In this document: positions 1 to 8,322 of the stretch, piece by piece | How the letters are laid out: each line of letters begins with the position of its first letter | Numbering within the stretch: the stretch's first letter is position 1 | Source: Ettlia oleoabundans | Lineage: Eukaryota > Chlorophyta > Chlorophyceae > Chlamydomonadales | Direction of reading: 5' to 3' | Assembly (NCBI GenBank): GCA_019693395.1 | Contig: JAAMXP010001489.1 | Coordinates: forward strand, 1-10,641 | DNA length: 10,641 nt | Notes under the pieces: generated by a model | Databases searched by the model: none | Told to the model about the DNA's origin: nothing | What the model saw: only the letters and a program-made list of their open reading frames with translations | Made by a program: the position numbers and the translations under genes

Positions 1-107
1 GGTGGGTGGGTGGAGGGGCGCGATGGAGCAACACCGACATGCTCACAAGCACGTGAGCACAACTCTTGTTCCCACTAATTACCCTCCCTGCCTTCCCCGT
101 CCTGCAG
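1..107 (+). other. Probable complete last intron of the purN gene
   Basis: The stretch starts GGTGGGTGGGTGG and ends CCTGCAG. Base 1 (G) may be the last base of the previous exon and bases 2-107 a 106-base GT-AG intron in phase 1. The donor matches those of the DUF1995 gene, where introns 4 and 5 also begin GTGGGTGG after a phase-1 G. The acceptor is certain from the coding frame; the donor is an inference because the exon before it is not visible. Confidence 0.5.
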
Positions 108-283
108 GCCCCATCCTTGCACAGGCCGTAGTGCCGGTGTACCCCACAGACAGCCCAGAGCAGCTGGCGGCCCGGGTGCTGAAGGAGGAGCACCGCTTGT
201 ACCCGCTTTGTGTGGCGGCGCTGTGCGACGGGCGGGTGACGTGGCGGCAGGACGGCATCCCTGTCATGTGGACGGCACATTGA
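108..283 (+). CDS. purN: Phosphoribosylglycinamide formyltransferase (GART/PurN-type), last exon only
   Basis: This is the C-terminal exon of the folate-dependent glycinamide ribonucleotide formyltransferase, which adds a formyl group from 10-formyl-tetrahydrofolate to GAR in de novo purine synthesis. It opens after a CTGCAG acceptor (AG at 106-107) with the second and third bases of a Gly codon and ends at TGA 281-283. The exon reads PILAQAVVPVYP, then SPEQLAARVLKEEHRLYPL, then DGRVTW and a short tail. The G-P-I-x-A-Q-A-x-V-P-V block, the A-R-V-L-x-x-E-H-x-x-Y-P-L helix and the D-G-R-V strand in this order are the normal PurN C-terminus. The formyl-transfer active site (N, H, D residues) lies in exons left of the window. 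The neighbouring DUF1995 gene converges on it. Plant-type PurN enzymes are plastid-targeted, but nothing here shows targeting. An unrelated transformylase is unlikely given the residue order. Confidence 0.86.
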
Positions 284-1082
284 TATTTATTACTAGGAAT
301 GAAATTTTCCTCGCTATACACCCAACCACAAACTGCACTTGACATTGACCCTTGGGTGGCTGCCTGCCTGGCACCCCCTCCAGCCAGCCATACCATCAGC
401 GCCCTAGACAGTTAGGCAACCTTTTTGTGACCTCAATGACTGCCATTTGCTGACTGCTCCCAGCCAGAGCACAGACCTGTGCTATGCCATGGTGACCAAA
501 CCCCCTCCGCCTGCAGCTTCTTGCTCCCATGTTCACGTCAGAGTCTCGGTGGCAGCCGCTGTCAGGGCAGATGCCGTCTTGACAGGGACAGATGCTTATC
601 TTAGAATGAAATAGTTGGGGGTTAGCGGTACCCTGTGGCGGCCCCATAAGAACTGGCCCAGGGCAGTAAGGCCGGGGCAGCAAGGACAGGGAGGCAAGAA
701 TGGACGAGAGATGTAGCTGACAACCAAAGCCGCAAGCAGGAGAAGGAAGCAGATTACGGAACAGCAACCAAGGGGGTTGTGGTGAGGCAGCAGGACAAAA
801 TTGCGGCAGGGTGCACAGCGGTGCGGTGCCCCTTGCAACCTCCTCACTGCTGCCTGCAATATAGTAAACCGGTTGTGAATCGCCGAAATTGCGCCGAGAC
901 ACGCTGCTGGCCGAAGCCGCGCAGTAAGGGTGAAGGAACGAAAGGTAGGCAAGGGCCGGCATAGAAATGCCTCCCAGTCGCGGCGGCACCTATGCCGGCT
1001 TCCCAATCGGTGTAAGGTACCATTACCCTGACAGCCAGGTAGGCAGGCAGCCAAGAAAGGACCCATCAGCTTTCCCGTGCAG
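284..1082. other. Tail-to-tail intergenic region (3' UTRs of purN and the LPA3-like gene)
   Basis: No protein with recognisable features is seen on either strand; the open frames here have no coding-like composition or splice logic. It must hold the 3' ends of two convergent transcripts. The only plus-strand TGTAA, the usual green-algal polyadenylation signal, is at 1011-1015. No TGTAA is present on the minus strand in this interval; a weaker CGTAA lies at 754-758 (minus). Confidence 0.6.
1011..1015 (+). terminator. Candidate polyadenylation signal (TGTAA) for purN
   Basis: TGTAA is the canonical poly(A) signal of chlorophyte nuclear genes. This is the first plus-strand copy after the purN stop and implies a 3' UTR of about 740 bases, long but normal for these algae. 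It sits about 70 bases from the convergent LPA3-like stop codon, so the two 3' UTRs would overlap in antisense. A five-base match is weak evidence. Confidence 0.35.
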
Positions 1083-4000
1083 TTATGAGCGCCAGGCCGA
1101 GGATTTTTCCACGTCCACATCATCCTCCCACCACGTGGAGGTCTGCAACAGAAACAATTCAGGCATGGTGAGCAGAATCAAATGAACGACAGCAAGTGCA
1201 GGGCAGGACAAAACTCGAAACTGGGCTGCCAGGTGCTGCTCTCACGCTCACGTCCTGCTGCTAGCAGGCATGGCGACAGCTGTCGGTGCATGCTGCCGCT
1301 GTTCTTGCTCGATCGGCTGTCTTGACATGCACTGCCATAGATCTTTCTACATGGCATCTCCCCACAGGTGATGCACCTGAGCAGCCCCACTGACAAGGTG
1401 TTCCCAGGTTGTGTCCAACAGCTGAATTCTACTACAGATTCTAAGGGCCCCTAGCAGCCACTGCACCCACCCGCGCCTCAAAACTAGGAAGCAAACGACA
1501 CCACTCGCTGCTTGTAACCCTGCCGCAAGATAGGCCATGGCCTACCCCTCCTGACTACCCCTCCAATAAAACTGCAGCTAAACAATAAACCACCAGTACC
1601 GATACACTACCCCTACCCTACCACCTGTGAAACCAGGCATGGCCACCCTACCTTGTACCCATGCCGCAGGAGGGCCATATCCCACCCTCTGAATCACCAC
1701 ATCTCCCCCCCCCTCGACCCCTGCCCCTTCCCCGTATCCATACCCAAATCGTCACTCCCTCACCTTGTATCCTCGCCGCAAAAAGGCCATTGCCGACCCC
1801 TCTGACTCCGTATTGAGCCCCATTGCCGACATCAGCTCCTCCTTGAATTCACCCAGGTTGTACCGCCGCTCAGCATCCTCTGCAGTACAACGTGGGCAGG
1901 CGGTACAACATGGTCAAGGTACGGCAATAGCGTTGCTACTTGGGCGTCACAACGCAGGCAATGCAGTAATGCACACTAAAGGCAGTACACAAGGCAATGG
2001 GTTTGCACCCAGTCCTAGGAATGGGCAGTGCAGCTCAACGTGCAGCTTCAGCGATGCAGGGGCGACAAACAACTGGAGCCCATGCGTAGCACAGTAAATG
2101 GACCGCAAGAGGGCTGTAGGCCGGCCTGGTCATTGCCACCCAACAACTGACCATCTGTGGGTCTGCACACACGCGCACACACACACGCAAACACACAAGT
2201 ATACCCCTGACACCCTCTCCCCCCCCGCCGTGCCGTGCACACACGCACACACATACACACGATCAACCACCCAGCGAAGGTCACTCACCCGCCACACATG
2301 CATACACGCCGTTGTCCTGCCGCAGCATGACCTGCCAGGGGCCGGGGTACTCACGGAACAACGCCCCGGAATAGTTGATGATGAAGGGGGCAACCGCAAC
2401 GCTCTGCAAGGCGCAAGGAAGCGGGGTTGGGTTTATAATGGTATGTGATAAGGATGAGGGGGCACGGCTACTTGTAGCTCAAAGTGAAGGAAAGGTTGTT
2501 GGAAGGTAGGCGCCGCCAGAAGCCGTCGGCAGTTCTTTCTTCCCTCAACCTGCTGCTCCACCTAAACAGCGCAGCTTTTGAGTGGTCAGTCTGTCAGCAG
2601 CTCTTTCTTCCCTTAAATGTGACTTCTACTACACTGCACACCTTAGAGTAGTCTCTCTGTCGGATATAAAACACGGGTTTGAAGTAGCACAGGAAGCGGT
2701 GCTGCAGGTCCTTGGGGGGGAAGCCAAGCAGGCCTGCAGCACAGGACCATAGCACAGAGGCGTGGGGACAGGGTGCAGAGTGCGAGGCAAGTGAGGAATA
2801 CAAGTGCTTGAAGCTTGCTACAGCACCTGAGTTGAAGCGCACTTTTAAAGCTGGAGAGATGTGGCATAATGTCACTTAAACGCTGCGCCCTGCTGCTGAC
2901 CCCTCCTGCACCCAAACCCTCGTACTCACCACCAAACCCGGCGACCAGGATGGTGAACAAGGTTGGTAGAAAGCGGCGGGGATTGGGCCCCCAGCCACCC
3001 AGCCACCCTCCCGCCCCTCAATCCACCCACCCAAGTCTGAGCGCAACGTGTCGAGCTCCATGTTCCATGTCACCACCACTTTCTCCTTTGCCGTCTCCTC
3101 GCAGTACGCCTCTGCAGTACATGCAGGGAGAGTATCAGTGCAACCGGCAAGACATGGGGGCGCCAGCTGGCTGGCAACCCGAGTTGGGTCTGATTTTGGT
3201 GGGTGCTTGTCAAGCGATGCAATCAAGGTGGGCGGGTGGGCAACAGCCAAAGTGATAGGGGTATCTCCAGCCTCCAGCCGAAAGCATGCAGCACTGCGGA
3301 TTGCTGCTGAACAGCAACGCTTGGAACCAGGCAGATGCCAGGGGCACACGGCCCGGTGCAGCGACTCCGCGCGCGCGCGCCCCCCTCCCACCACCACCCA
3401 TCACCACCACCCATCGCGTCCCAACACCCACACACCCACACGCGCATACACATAAGCAACATCACCCACCCACCAAGGTCTGCAAGCTCCACAGTGGAAG
3501 CGTTGATGGCAATGAAGATGTCAGCCTTCTGTGCTGCCGCCTGCGGCCCCCCGCCCTCGTTTCTCACGCCGATCAGCGAGTTGATTGCGGAGAAGAAAGA
3601 GGGGCGGCCCTCCCGGAAGTGGCCCATGCTCACGCCCTCTGCTGCCTCCAGTGTGGCCTTGAACCTGCCAGGGGAGCGCGTGGGTGGGGTGGGTGGGGTG
3701 GGGGTGTCGGTGAGGGAGTAGGAGTGTGGGGTGGGGTAGGTGGTGGGCGGCTGTGTACGTCGTGGGGGCTGGCTGAGGGTGGTCGCATTTGAAACGGAGA
3801 GGCTGAGCAGTTGCAACCATGAGCAAAGCAGTTACAAGGTCACACAACGCATAAGTAAGCAACATGTGATGCTCAGTCGATTGTTGGCAATGAGCAGAAG
3901 CAGGAAAGGCACGTCGGCAGGCAGCTCTGTGACTCACATCCCTGCTGCACGGGAATATTCCGTCTCGTCAGGTAGCAACAGGTGCACGCGTTTTCCTGTC

Positions 4001-4957
4001 GTCTCACTCAACTGCAGGCAGGCACGTGGGTTTAGCGCCTGCTCAGATAGATGCCTGCACTGTTGCACGCACCGATAACTTGCGGCCCGCCTACTGGGCC
4101 AGCACGCAGCCTTTAAAGCAACACATTTTGGTGATGTCATGCGTAGATCCTGGCAAGCTAACAACAGCTGCACATGTTAACCGTCGCCCAATCGATACCA
4201 ATAGACCAACTTGCAAATGCCAGCTTCACAATGGAGATAGAACCAGCAAGAGCCATGTGGGTGCTGCGCAGCCTGCCACCTACAAGGGGCTGGCCCCCAC
4301 ACCAAAGGCGCCCGTTACCTTCTTAGATGCTGCAAGCGCCAGCTGGATGTTGGCATCAATATAGAGATCTGAAGATCCCTTGTAGCCTGCAAAGGCAGCA
4401 ACCACGTACTGCCGCTTTCACAAAGACTTGCAATGAAAGACAGCCAGCAGTGCACTAGCGGCAGGTTCAGGTGCAACCAGGGACCCATCAGCAACAACGG
4501 AACCCGGCAGGCAGCATTCTGGTGAAGCATGTGCGAAGCACCACAAATCGAGGGTGGCACGCCTGGATGGCTGCCAAAAGGATCGCAGAATGGCCAACGA
4601 ACCGCAAAAAGCGGGCGACAGCGGCGGCACCCGCTCACCGTCCACATTGCTGACTGCAGGAAACTCCACCTCCAGGCGCTTGAAACCGTCATCAACCGCT
4701 GCTGCAACTGCTGCCACTGCGTCCTCCACAAGCTCAGAGTAAGAGGAAGGCCGATATGTGCTGCGCCCCGCACGCTTGTCGAGGTCCCCCTTCTGCTCCC
4801 CCTTCTGCTCGGTCTGCGCCCTCACTACTGCGGCGCGACGCTGCGGCGGCGGTGGCTGGTGCTTCTGCCGCCTGCATGGTGCTCTGGGTTGCCTCGGCTG
4901 CGCTCTGGATGGTGCAGGGGCACACTGCACGGTTCTCGTGCCCAACTGCGCCTGCAT
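1083..4957 (-). CDS. LPA3: DUF1995 family protein, LPA3-like photosystem II assembly factor, plastid
   Basis: Nine exons on the minus strand join in frame to 371 residues: 4957-4639, 4386-4319, 4011-3938, 3664-3474, 3111-3031, 2733-2642, 2403-2289, 1879-1764, 1142-1083 (stop TAA at 1085-1083). All introns are GT-AG. Residues 1-47 look like a plastid transit peptide (Arg/Gln/Pro/Ala-rich, ending RRAAVVRA). The DUF1995 blocks follow in order: [14 protein letters not shown] (89-102), [18 protein letters not shown] (107-124), [10 protein letters not shown] (136-145), [19 protein letters not shown] (233-251), [18 protein letters not shown] (252-269), [20 protein letters not shown] (279-298), and C-terminal [19 protein letters not shown]. 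Arabidopsis LPA3 belongs to this family and helps assemble CP43 into photosystem II. The start at 4957 is chosen because A is at -3 and a transit peptide follows; the frame is open upstream to 5149. Intron 8 holds degenerate copies of the exon-8 end. The family call is firm; LPA3 orthology rather than a DUF1995 paralogue is inferred. Confidence 0.88.
1510..1800 (-). repeat. Three degenerate copies of the LPA3 exon 8 3' end
   Basis: The functional exon-8 end and donor occupy about 1761-1812. Two diverged copies lie in the following intron at about 1650-1700 and 1510-1556. On the minus strand all three share a core of a TCAG(G)AGGG start, then ATGGCC, a GCGGC segment and a final TACAAG. The middle copy reads ATGGCCCTCCTGCGGCATGG followed by TACAAG|GTAGGG, which keeps an apparent 5' splice site. 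The third copy has TACAAGCAGC, so its donor is lost. Relative to the exon one copy has a one-base deletion and the other a one-base insertion near the GAGGG run. The repeat unit is about 50 bases and copies are spaced about 110 and 140 bases apart. Confidence 0.75.
2165..2261. repeat. Two interrupted CA/TG microsatellites in LPA3 intron 7
   Basis: Tracts at about 2165-2198 and 2237-2261 consist of CACACA runs broken by CG and A substitutions. They lie wholly in intron 7 (1880-2288); on the transcribed minus strand they read as GT-rich sequence. Confidence 0.85.
3368..3452. repeat. Low-complexity block in LPA3 intron 4: CG run, CCA/CCAT run, CACACCC run
   Basis: A (CG)n run at 3368-3380 is followed by CCACCACCA and CATCACCAC units to about 3415 and CCCACACACCCACA to about 3442. 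All of it is inside intron 4 (3112-3473), so the long open frames crossing it on both strands are composition artefacts. Confidence 0.8.
3682..3706 (+). other. Candidate G-quadruplex motif in LPA3 intron 3
   Basis: The plus strand has five runs of three or more G separated by single T loops: GGG, GGGG, GGG, GGGG, GGGGG. This fits the classic four-tract quadruplex pattern with minimal loops. It lies on the non-template-equivalent complement of the gene, so the LPA3 pre-mRNA is C-rich here and a quadruplex would form in DNA, on the template strand. Confidence 0.6.
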
Positions 4958-5619
4958 CGTCGCTAGCTTGCAGGATGCTGCTTGACAGCGCGCATATAAA
5001 AGGCACATCTGGATTGGCAGCAGCGCCACATCAGCATTGCTGCCGCCGCCGCAATCAACTGCACATTGCTGCCACGACTCCTTGGCGCGTCTCTGCTGCG
5101 TCTGGACTACTGTGATTATTTTGTGAATTTGGAGCAGGCTAAAGACCACTACATATTACATGGGGGCTGAGGGGGTGCACCCAAGCGAGGGGCTCTTTCC
5201 ACCGTCAGACCAACAAGGGGCAGGTGGCAGCCATATGTATAAAACTAACCGAGACTAGACTAAATAAATTAGTAACGAAATGGGAAATGAAAGGAACGAA
5301 TGGATATCATGTGGCAAGCATGCTCTCCACAGCAAGCCAGAGCGGCTTCAGAAGGCGGAGGGATACATAAGAAGGAGGGAGACATAGGCGGGGCACGCAT
5401 TGTGGTTGATGATTTTGTTCAGGAGAGGATCCGGGTTGCCACATGCATGTGGCGGGCTCAACACCCACTGGCGTCATTAGCACCAGGCTGCTAATGAAGC
5501 CAGGAAGGTAATGGTCCGGCTGCAGCAGCTCCAGCGGTCACAGAAGTGCGGAGGCTACTGCCAACAGGAGGGACAGCTGGTAGTGAAAGGTGCTGTGCAT
5601 GGTGCGGCATGCTGGCCGT
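4958..5619. other. Intergenic region between ELIP 3' end and LPA3 5' end
   Basis: No gene is supported here. It should contain the ELIP 3' UTR (from 5619 downward) and the LPA3 promoter and 5' UTR (above 4957). The stretch 5100-5290 is more AT-rich than its surroundings. Two TATAAAA strings, at 4996-5002 and 5238-5244, read on the plus strand, opposite to both flanking genes. Confidence 0.55.
5156..5160 (-). terminator. Candidate polyadenylation signal (TGTAA) for the ELIP gene
   Basis: A minus-strand TGTAA lies about 460 bases after the ELIP stop codon and is the first one after the copy that overlaps the stop itself (CTGTAA, 5620-5624). Chlorophyte 3' UTRs of this length are common. It leaves roughly 190 bases for the LPA3 promoter and leader. 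Confidence 0.4.
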
Positions 5620-6476
5620 TTACAGCAGTGCGGAGCCCTTGAAAGCCTCAATGCCGATGAGCAGGGCAAAGCCCAGCATGGCCAGGCGACCGTTGGTCAT
5701 CTCAGCCTTGGGGGTGAAGGGGCCGAAGGACTCGTCGTTCTTAACGCCCTGCAGAGGCGGGCAGCCAGGCCGGAGTGTGCGTAAGCAGGGAGCAAAAGGT
5801 GAGTGTGCCGCTGACAAGAGGCGCCAATATTCAACAACGCCAGCAGGCTGTCGTGGAGTGCTCCTCCAACACTTTAACATTGTATGGCTATCACCAGGAA
5901 CGTGTATGCTGCTATGACCAGAGGACGCACCTTGAAGATGGGGACCAGGGAGGCAGCGGCGAAGAGGGCAAAGGTGGCGGCGATGGGGCCAAAGGCGCCG
6001 CTGAGCTGCTCGGTAACACGCTCGTGGGTGGTCAGCTCGGCGCCGATGGCTGCCAGGAAGCCCAGCTGCGCCAGGCGGCCGTTGACGATCTCAGGAGCGG
6101 CACCAGCGAAGCCCATCACCTCTGCAGCAGGAGGGAGGACAAGTTGGAGGTTTGACGCGACCGGCAATGGATGGGCATGTGGCGGGCAGCTCAATCACCT
6201 CAGTATGCACCACAAGCACGCCAGTCAGGAGGCACAGGCGAATGCTCGAGGCATTTGTGTGGTGTTTTCGTGGTTGTTGTGGCTGTGCAACTCACCCTCG
6301 AAGGTGGAGACCTTGGGGGCGGTCGAGTGAGGCTTGATGACCTCAGGCTGCTTCTCCGGCTCGGCGTTGGCACGCACAACGCGCACAGCGGCGGAACGAG
6401 AGGCGGGCTTGGCCGCGCGGCGGGTGGACACCACACCGGCGGTGCGGGAGGAGACGGGGGCGCGCAGTGCCATCAT
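5620..6476 (-). CDS. ELIP: Early light-induced protein (ELIP-like), three-helix chlorophyll a/b-binding family, plastid
   Basis: Three exons on the minus strand, 6476-6296, 6121-5931 and 5748-5620, join in phases 1 and 0 to 166 residues ending TAA. Residues 1-36 form a plastid transit peptide (Arg/Ser/Ala-rich, likely cut after VRVVRA). Helix I (about 69-89) carries PEIVNGRLAQLGF, helix II (about 103-123) is GPIAATFALFAAASLVPIF, and helix III (about 138-160) carries AEMTNGRLAMLGF. The E-x-x-N-G-R-x-A-x-x-G signature, in both helices I and III, supplies the Glu/Arg ion pairs and Asn/Glu chlorophyll ligands of the LHC superfamily. The short size and lack of long LHC loops fit ELIPs, thylakoid proteins made under high light and thought to bind free pigment and carotenoid. 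MM at 6476-6471 was chosen as start because the transit peptide follows; upstream in-frame Met codons reach 6626. A two-helix SEP or one-helix OHP is excluded by helix count. Confidence 0.92.
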
Positions 6477-7013
6477 TTTGGATGCAGGTGGGTGGCAGAT
6501 AAGGTGCAGAAGGGCTTGCAAGGAATTCAGTGTGGTGAGAATGCCTCTTCTGTGGTGACAAGCCGCATTTCTAGACGCGCTCAGCATGCTGTGCTGCGCT
6601 ATGCTGCGTGGGCACTGGCGGAACACTCCATGCGCCCAATGAGAGCTAAGGTTGCATCACGGCTTGAGTTTCCAACATCTTGGGTACAAGACCTTCCTAT
6701 GCACCATGACGTCCAGCCCAACGTATGTGGTCCAGGGCTGAAAACCTACCACAGTATCGCTTGATAGGGTGTGTGGGTGTCAGCTGGCGGCACATCGCAG
6801 TTTTTATCTAAATGGTCGCATCGAGTTGGGAAAGGGGTGCAAAACGTATAAGAACTCAAGGCAACAAAATTGCAGGGCACTGCAGTGTGTGTGGGAAAAT
6901 TATTGTGGTCGCTTGTTTGGCGGCAAGGAGGAACCTGTTGCAACAGCTCCGAAGTTAGTAGTTCAAATGGTACCATTGTTCGCTCAGAGTCAGCAGTGTC
7001 AGAGGCATGCCAG
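6477..7013. other. Intergenic region upstream of ELIP and downstream of ABA4
   Basis: No protein or RNA gene is supported. It should hold the ELIP promoter and 5' leader plus the ABA4 3' UTR. No TGTAA polyadenylation signal for ABA4 is found on the minus strand here, and no convincing TATA box; a minus-strand AGATAAAAA at about 6801-6809 is a weak AT-rich candidate. An inverted CCAAT lies near 6634-6639. These short matches are not strong enough to call as sites. Confidence 0.5.
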
Positions 7014-8322
7014 TCAGGCACGCCGTGTGATGGCCTTGGTTAGTTCATGGCTCAGCAGCCCTAGAGGTGCCAGCGTCATGCACAGCAGGATGCTGTGCCA
7101 GGTGGGCACTCCCTCCATCATGCCTGCATCACAACGCAGAACAACATGCCCAATCCCACGTCACACGCTGCACTTGGCACAACTGTGTGCACTATCACTG
7201 CTACACAGGCAGCAAGCAACAGTAGGATGCTCTGCTGTGCTGTAACTGTAGCACACGGAGCCTACTGGGTGCTTACTCCGCTCCCTGTCATACAACCGTG
7301 ATACACATCACTTTCGCAATGGGCAGGCCACCTTTAGCCTGCCGGCCAGCGTACCTTCCAGGTAGACCTCCCTGGCCGCAAACAAGTCCACGGCCAGCAG
7401 GTGCACCCACAAGGACGCTGATGTCAGCCAGCGGGAGAACAGGGTGCAGATGCCTGTCAGGCTAGGCATGAACTGGGGGTTGAAGCCGCCTACACAGCAC
7501 AGCAGGGAAGAGGGGCAAGGCCACTGTGTGGATACAATGTGCTTGGAAGTGCTCAAGATGCGGCCATGCAGCGGAGCAGAAGCAGTTAAGCAGACTGCCG
7601 GAGCCAAGCAGGTTTGGGTGCCACATACCAGCAGGGGTCAGCGAGGTCACTATAGGCCAGCGACGCATGAAGGCATCTGTCGCCGTACACTGAAATGAAC
7701 CTCAGGAGACATTACCCATCTCACCTTTGAGGCCCTCCGCCAAGCTGCCCGGCAGGATGAGGCTGACGTTGTCTGGCTGCCAGGACCAGGCCAGCAGAAC
7801 CCCGTAAACAACTGCCAGCGGCACCAGGACCAGCGGCGAGTGGACGAACCGCCTGGTGCCAGACCAACGTGGCAGCAGCACCATCTGCGGCAGTCAGATG
7901 AGGCAGCAACTTGTCGTCAGTTGGCAAATACGGGTGCTGCAGGTGTATTTGTTGGCACCTCAGCACTAATCGCAAGGTTAGGCAGGTTGAAAGAGGGTTA
8001 TCTAAGGGCTCTGGAGCATGGCTGATTACGGAAGGCATGCACCCACCAGAGCCGCAACCGCCAGCGCATAAACCGTGCTTGCCGCGAACAGTTGGCTAAC
8101 CAGCTGCTGCTGCTGCGCAGCAGCTGCTGCTGCTGCGGCTGCGGCCTTGGCAGCAGCGCCGCCGCGTGCCGCCTGCGGCGCCAGCGGTGCGGCGCGTCCC
8201 TGCCGTCTGCTGCAACGGCTGGGCACCGGGCGCCGCAGCGAGGCGATCTCCAGAGACCGCTTGGCTAAGCCGCTGGCCGCCGCCGAGCCAGGCAGCGCAG
8301 TAGCGACAGATCTCGGAACCAT
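7014..8322 (-). CDS. ABA4: ABA4-like DUF4281 membrane protein (neoxanthin-associated), plastid
   Basis: Four exons on the minus strand, 8322-8047, 7884-7725, 7489-7355 and 7123-7014, join in phases 0, 1 and 1 to 226 residues ending TGA. Residues 1-55 resemble a transit peptide. A run of about ten Ala and four Gln (60-73) precedes helix 1 (74-97). Helix 2 is about 108-127, ending WSWQPD. The region 165-189 has SASLWVHLLAVDLFAAR, and the last helix (200-216) is followed by a basic tail. The (S/A)xxWxHLLxxDLFxAR block, the P-D after helix 2 and the HSxxLCxxxxPxGLLSH end are the DUF4281 signature. Plant ABA4 (about 220 residues) is an envelope/thylakoid protein required for neoxanthin formation from violaxanthin. 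Start at 8322 has G at -3 and +4. The frame stays open to Met 8433, adding 37 hydrophobic residues, judged less likely. The function in this alga is inferred from family. Confidence 0.88.
8101..8137 (-). repeat. Two copies of a 17-base CAG-rich unit, 20 bases apart, inside ABA4 exon 1
   Basis: Plus-strand CAGCTGCTGCTGCTGCG occurs at 8101-8117 and again at 8121-8137. On the coding strand the upstream copy is read as GCA codons (part of poly-Ala) and the downstream copy as CAG codons (poly-Gln), because the 20-base period is not a multiple of three. Confidence 0.85.

Noticed and set aside
396..1123. Long minus-strand open frames of 175-197 residues
   Set aside because: They lie in the convergent 3' UTR region, lack domain-like or periodic sequence, and are explained by GC-rich composition. 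Only the last 60 bases near 1083-1142 are coding, in a different frame.
2165..2261. Possible CRISPR-like or telomeric repeat
   Set aside because: The CA tracts are irregular dinucleotide microsatellites with no unique spacers and no telomere unit (TTTAGGG), and they lie in an intron.
2869..3816. Several plus- and minus-strand open frames of 100-200 residues rich in His, Pro, Thr
   Set aside because: They cross the low-complexity intron 4 and intron 3 repeats of LPA3; real coding blocks in this stretch are exons 4 and 5 only.
4418..5149. A single 243-residue open frame on the minus strand
   Set aside because: Only its middle (4957-4639) is LPA3 exon 1; the rest runs upstream of the likely start and through a GTGAGC donor into intron 1. 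The protein continues in another frame at 4386.
4958..5619. Possible small plus-strand gene driven by the TATAAAA boxes
   Set aside because: No start codon followed by a convincing frame or domain was found; the longest frame (5300-5494) looks random.
6171..6764. 197-residue plus-strand open frame
   Set aside because: It is antisense to ELIP exon 1, whose transit peptide and splice donor are clear; Gly-rich content mirrors the Ala/Arg codons of the other strand.
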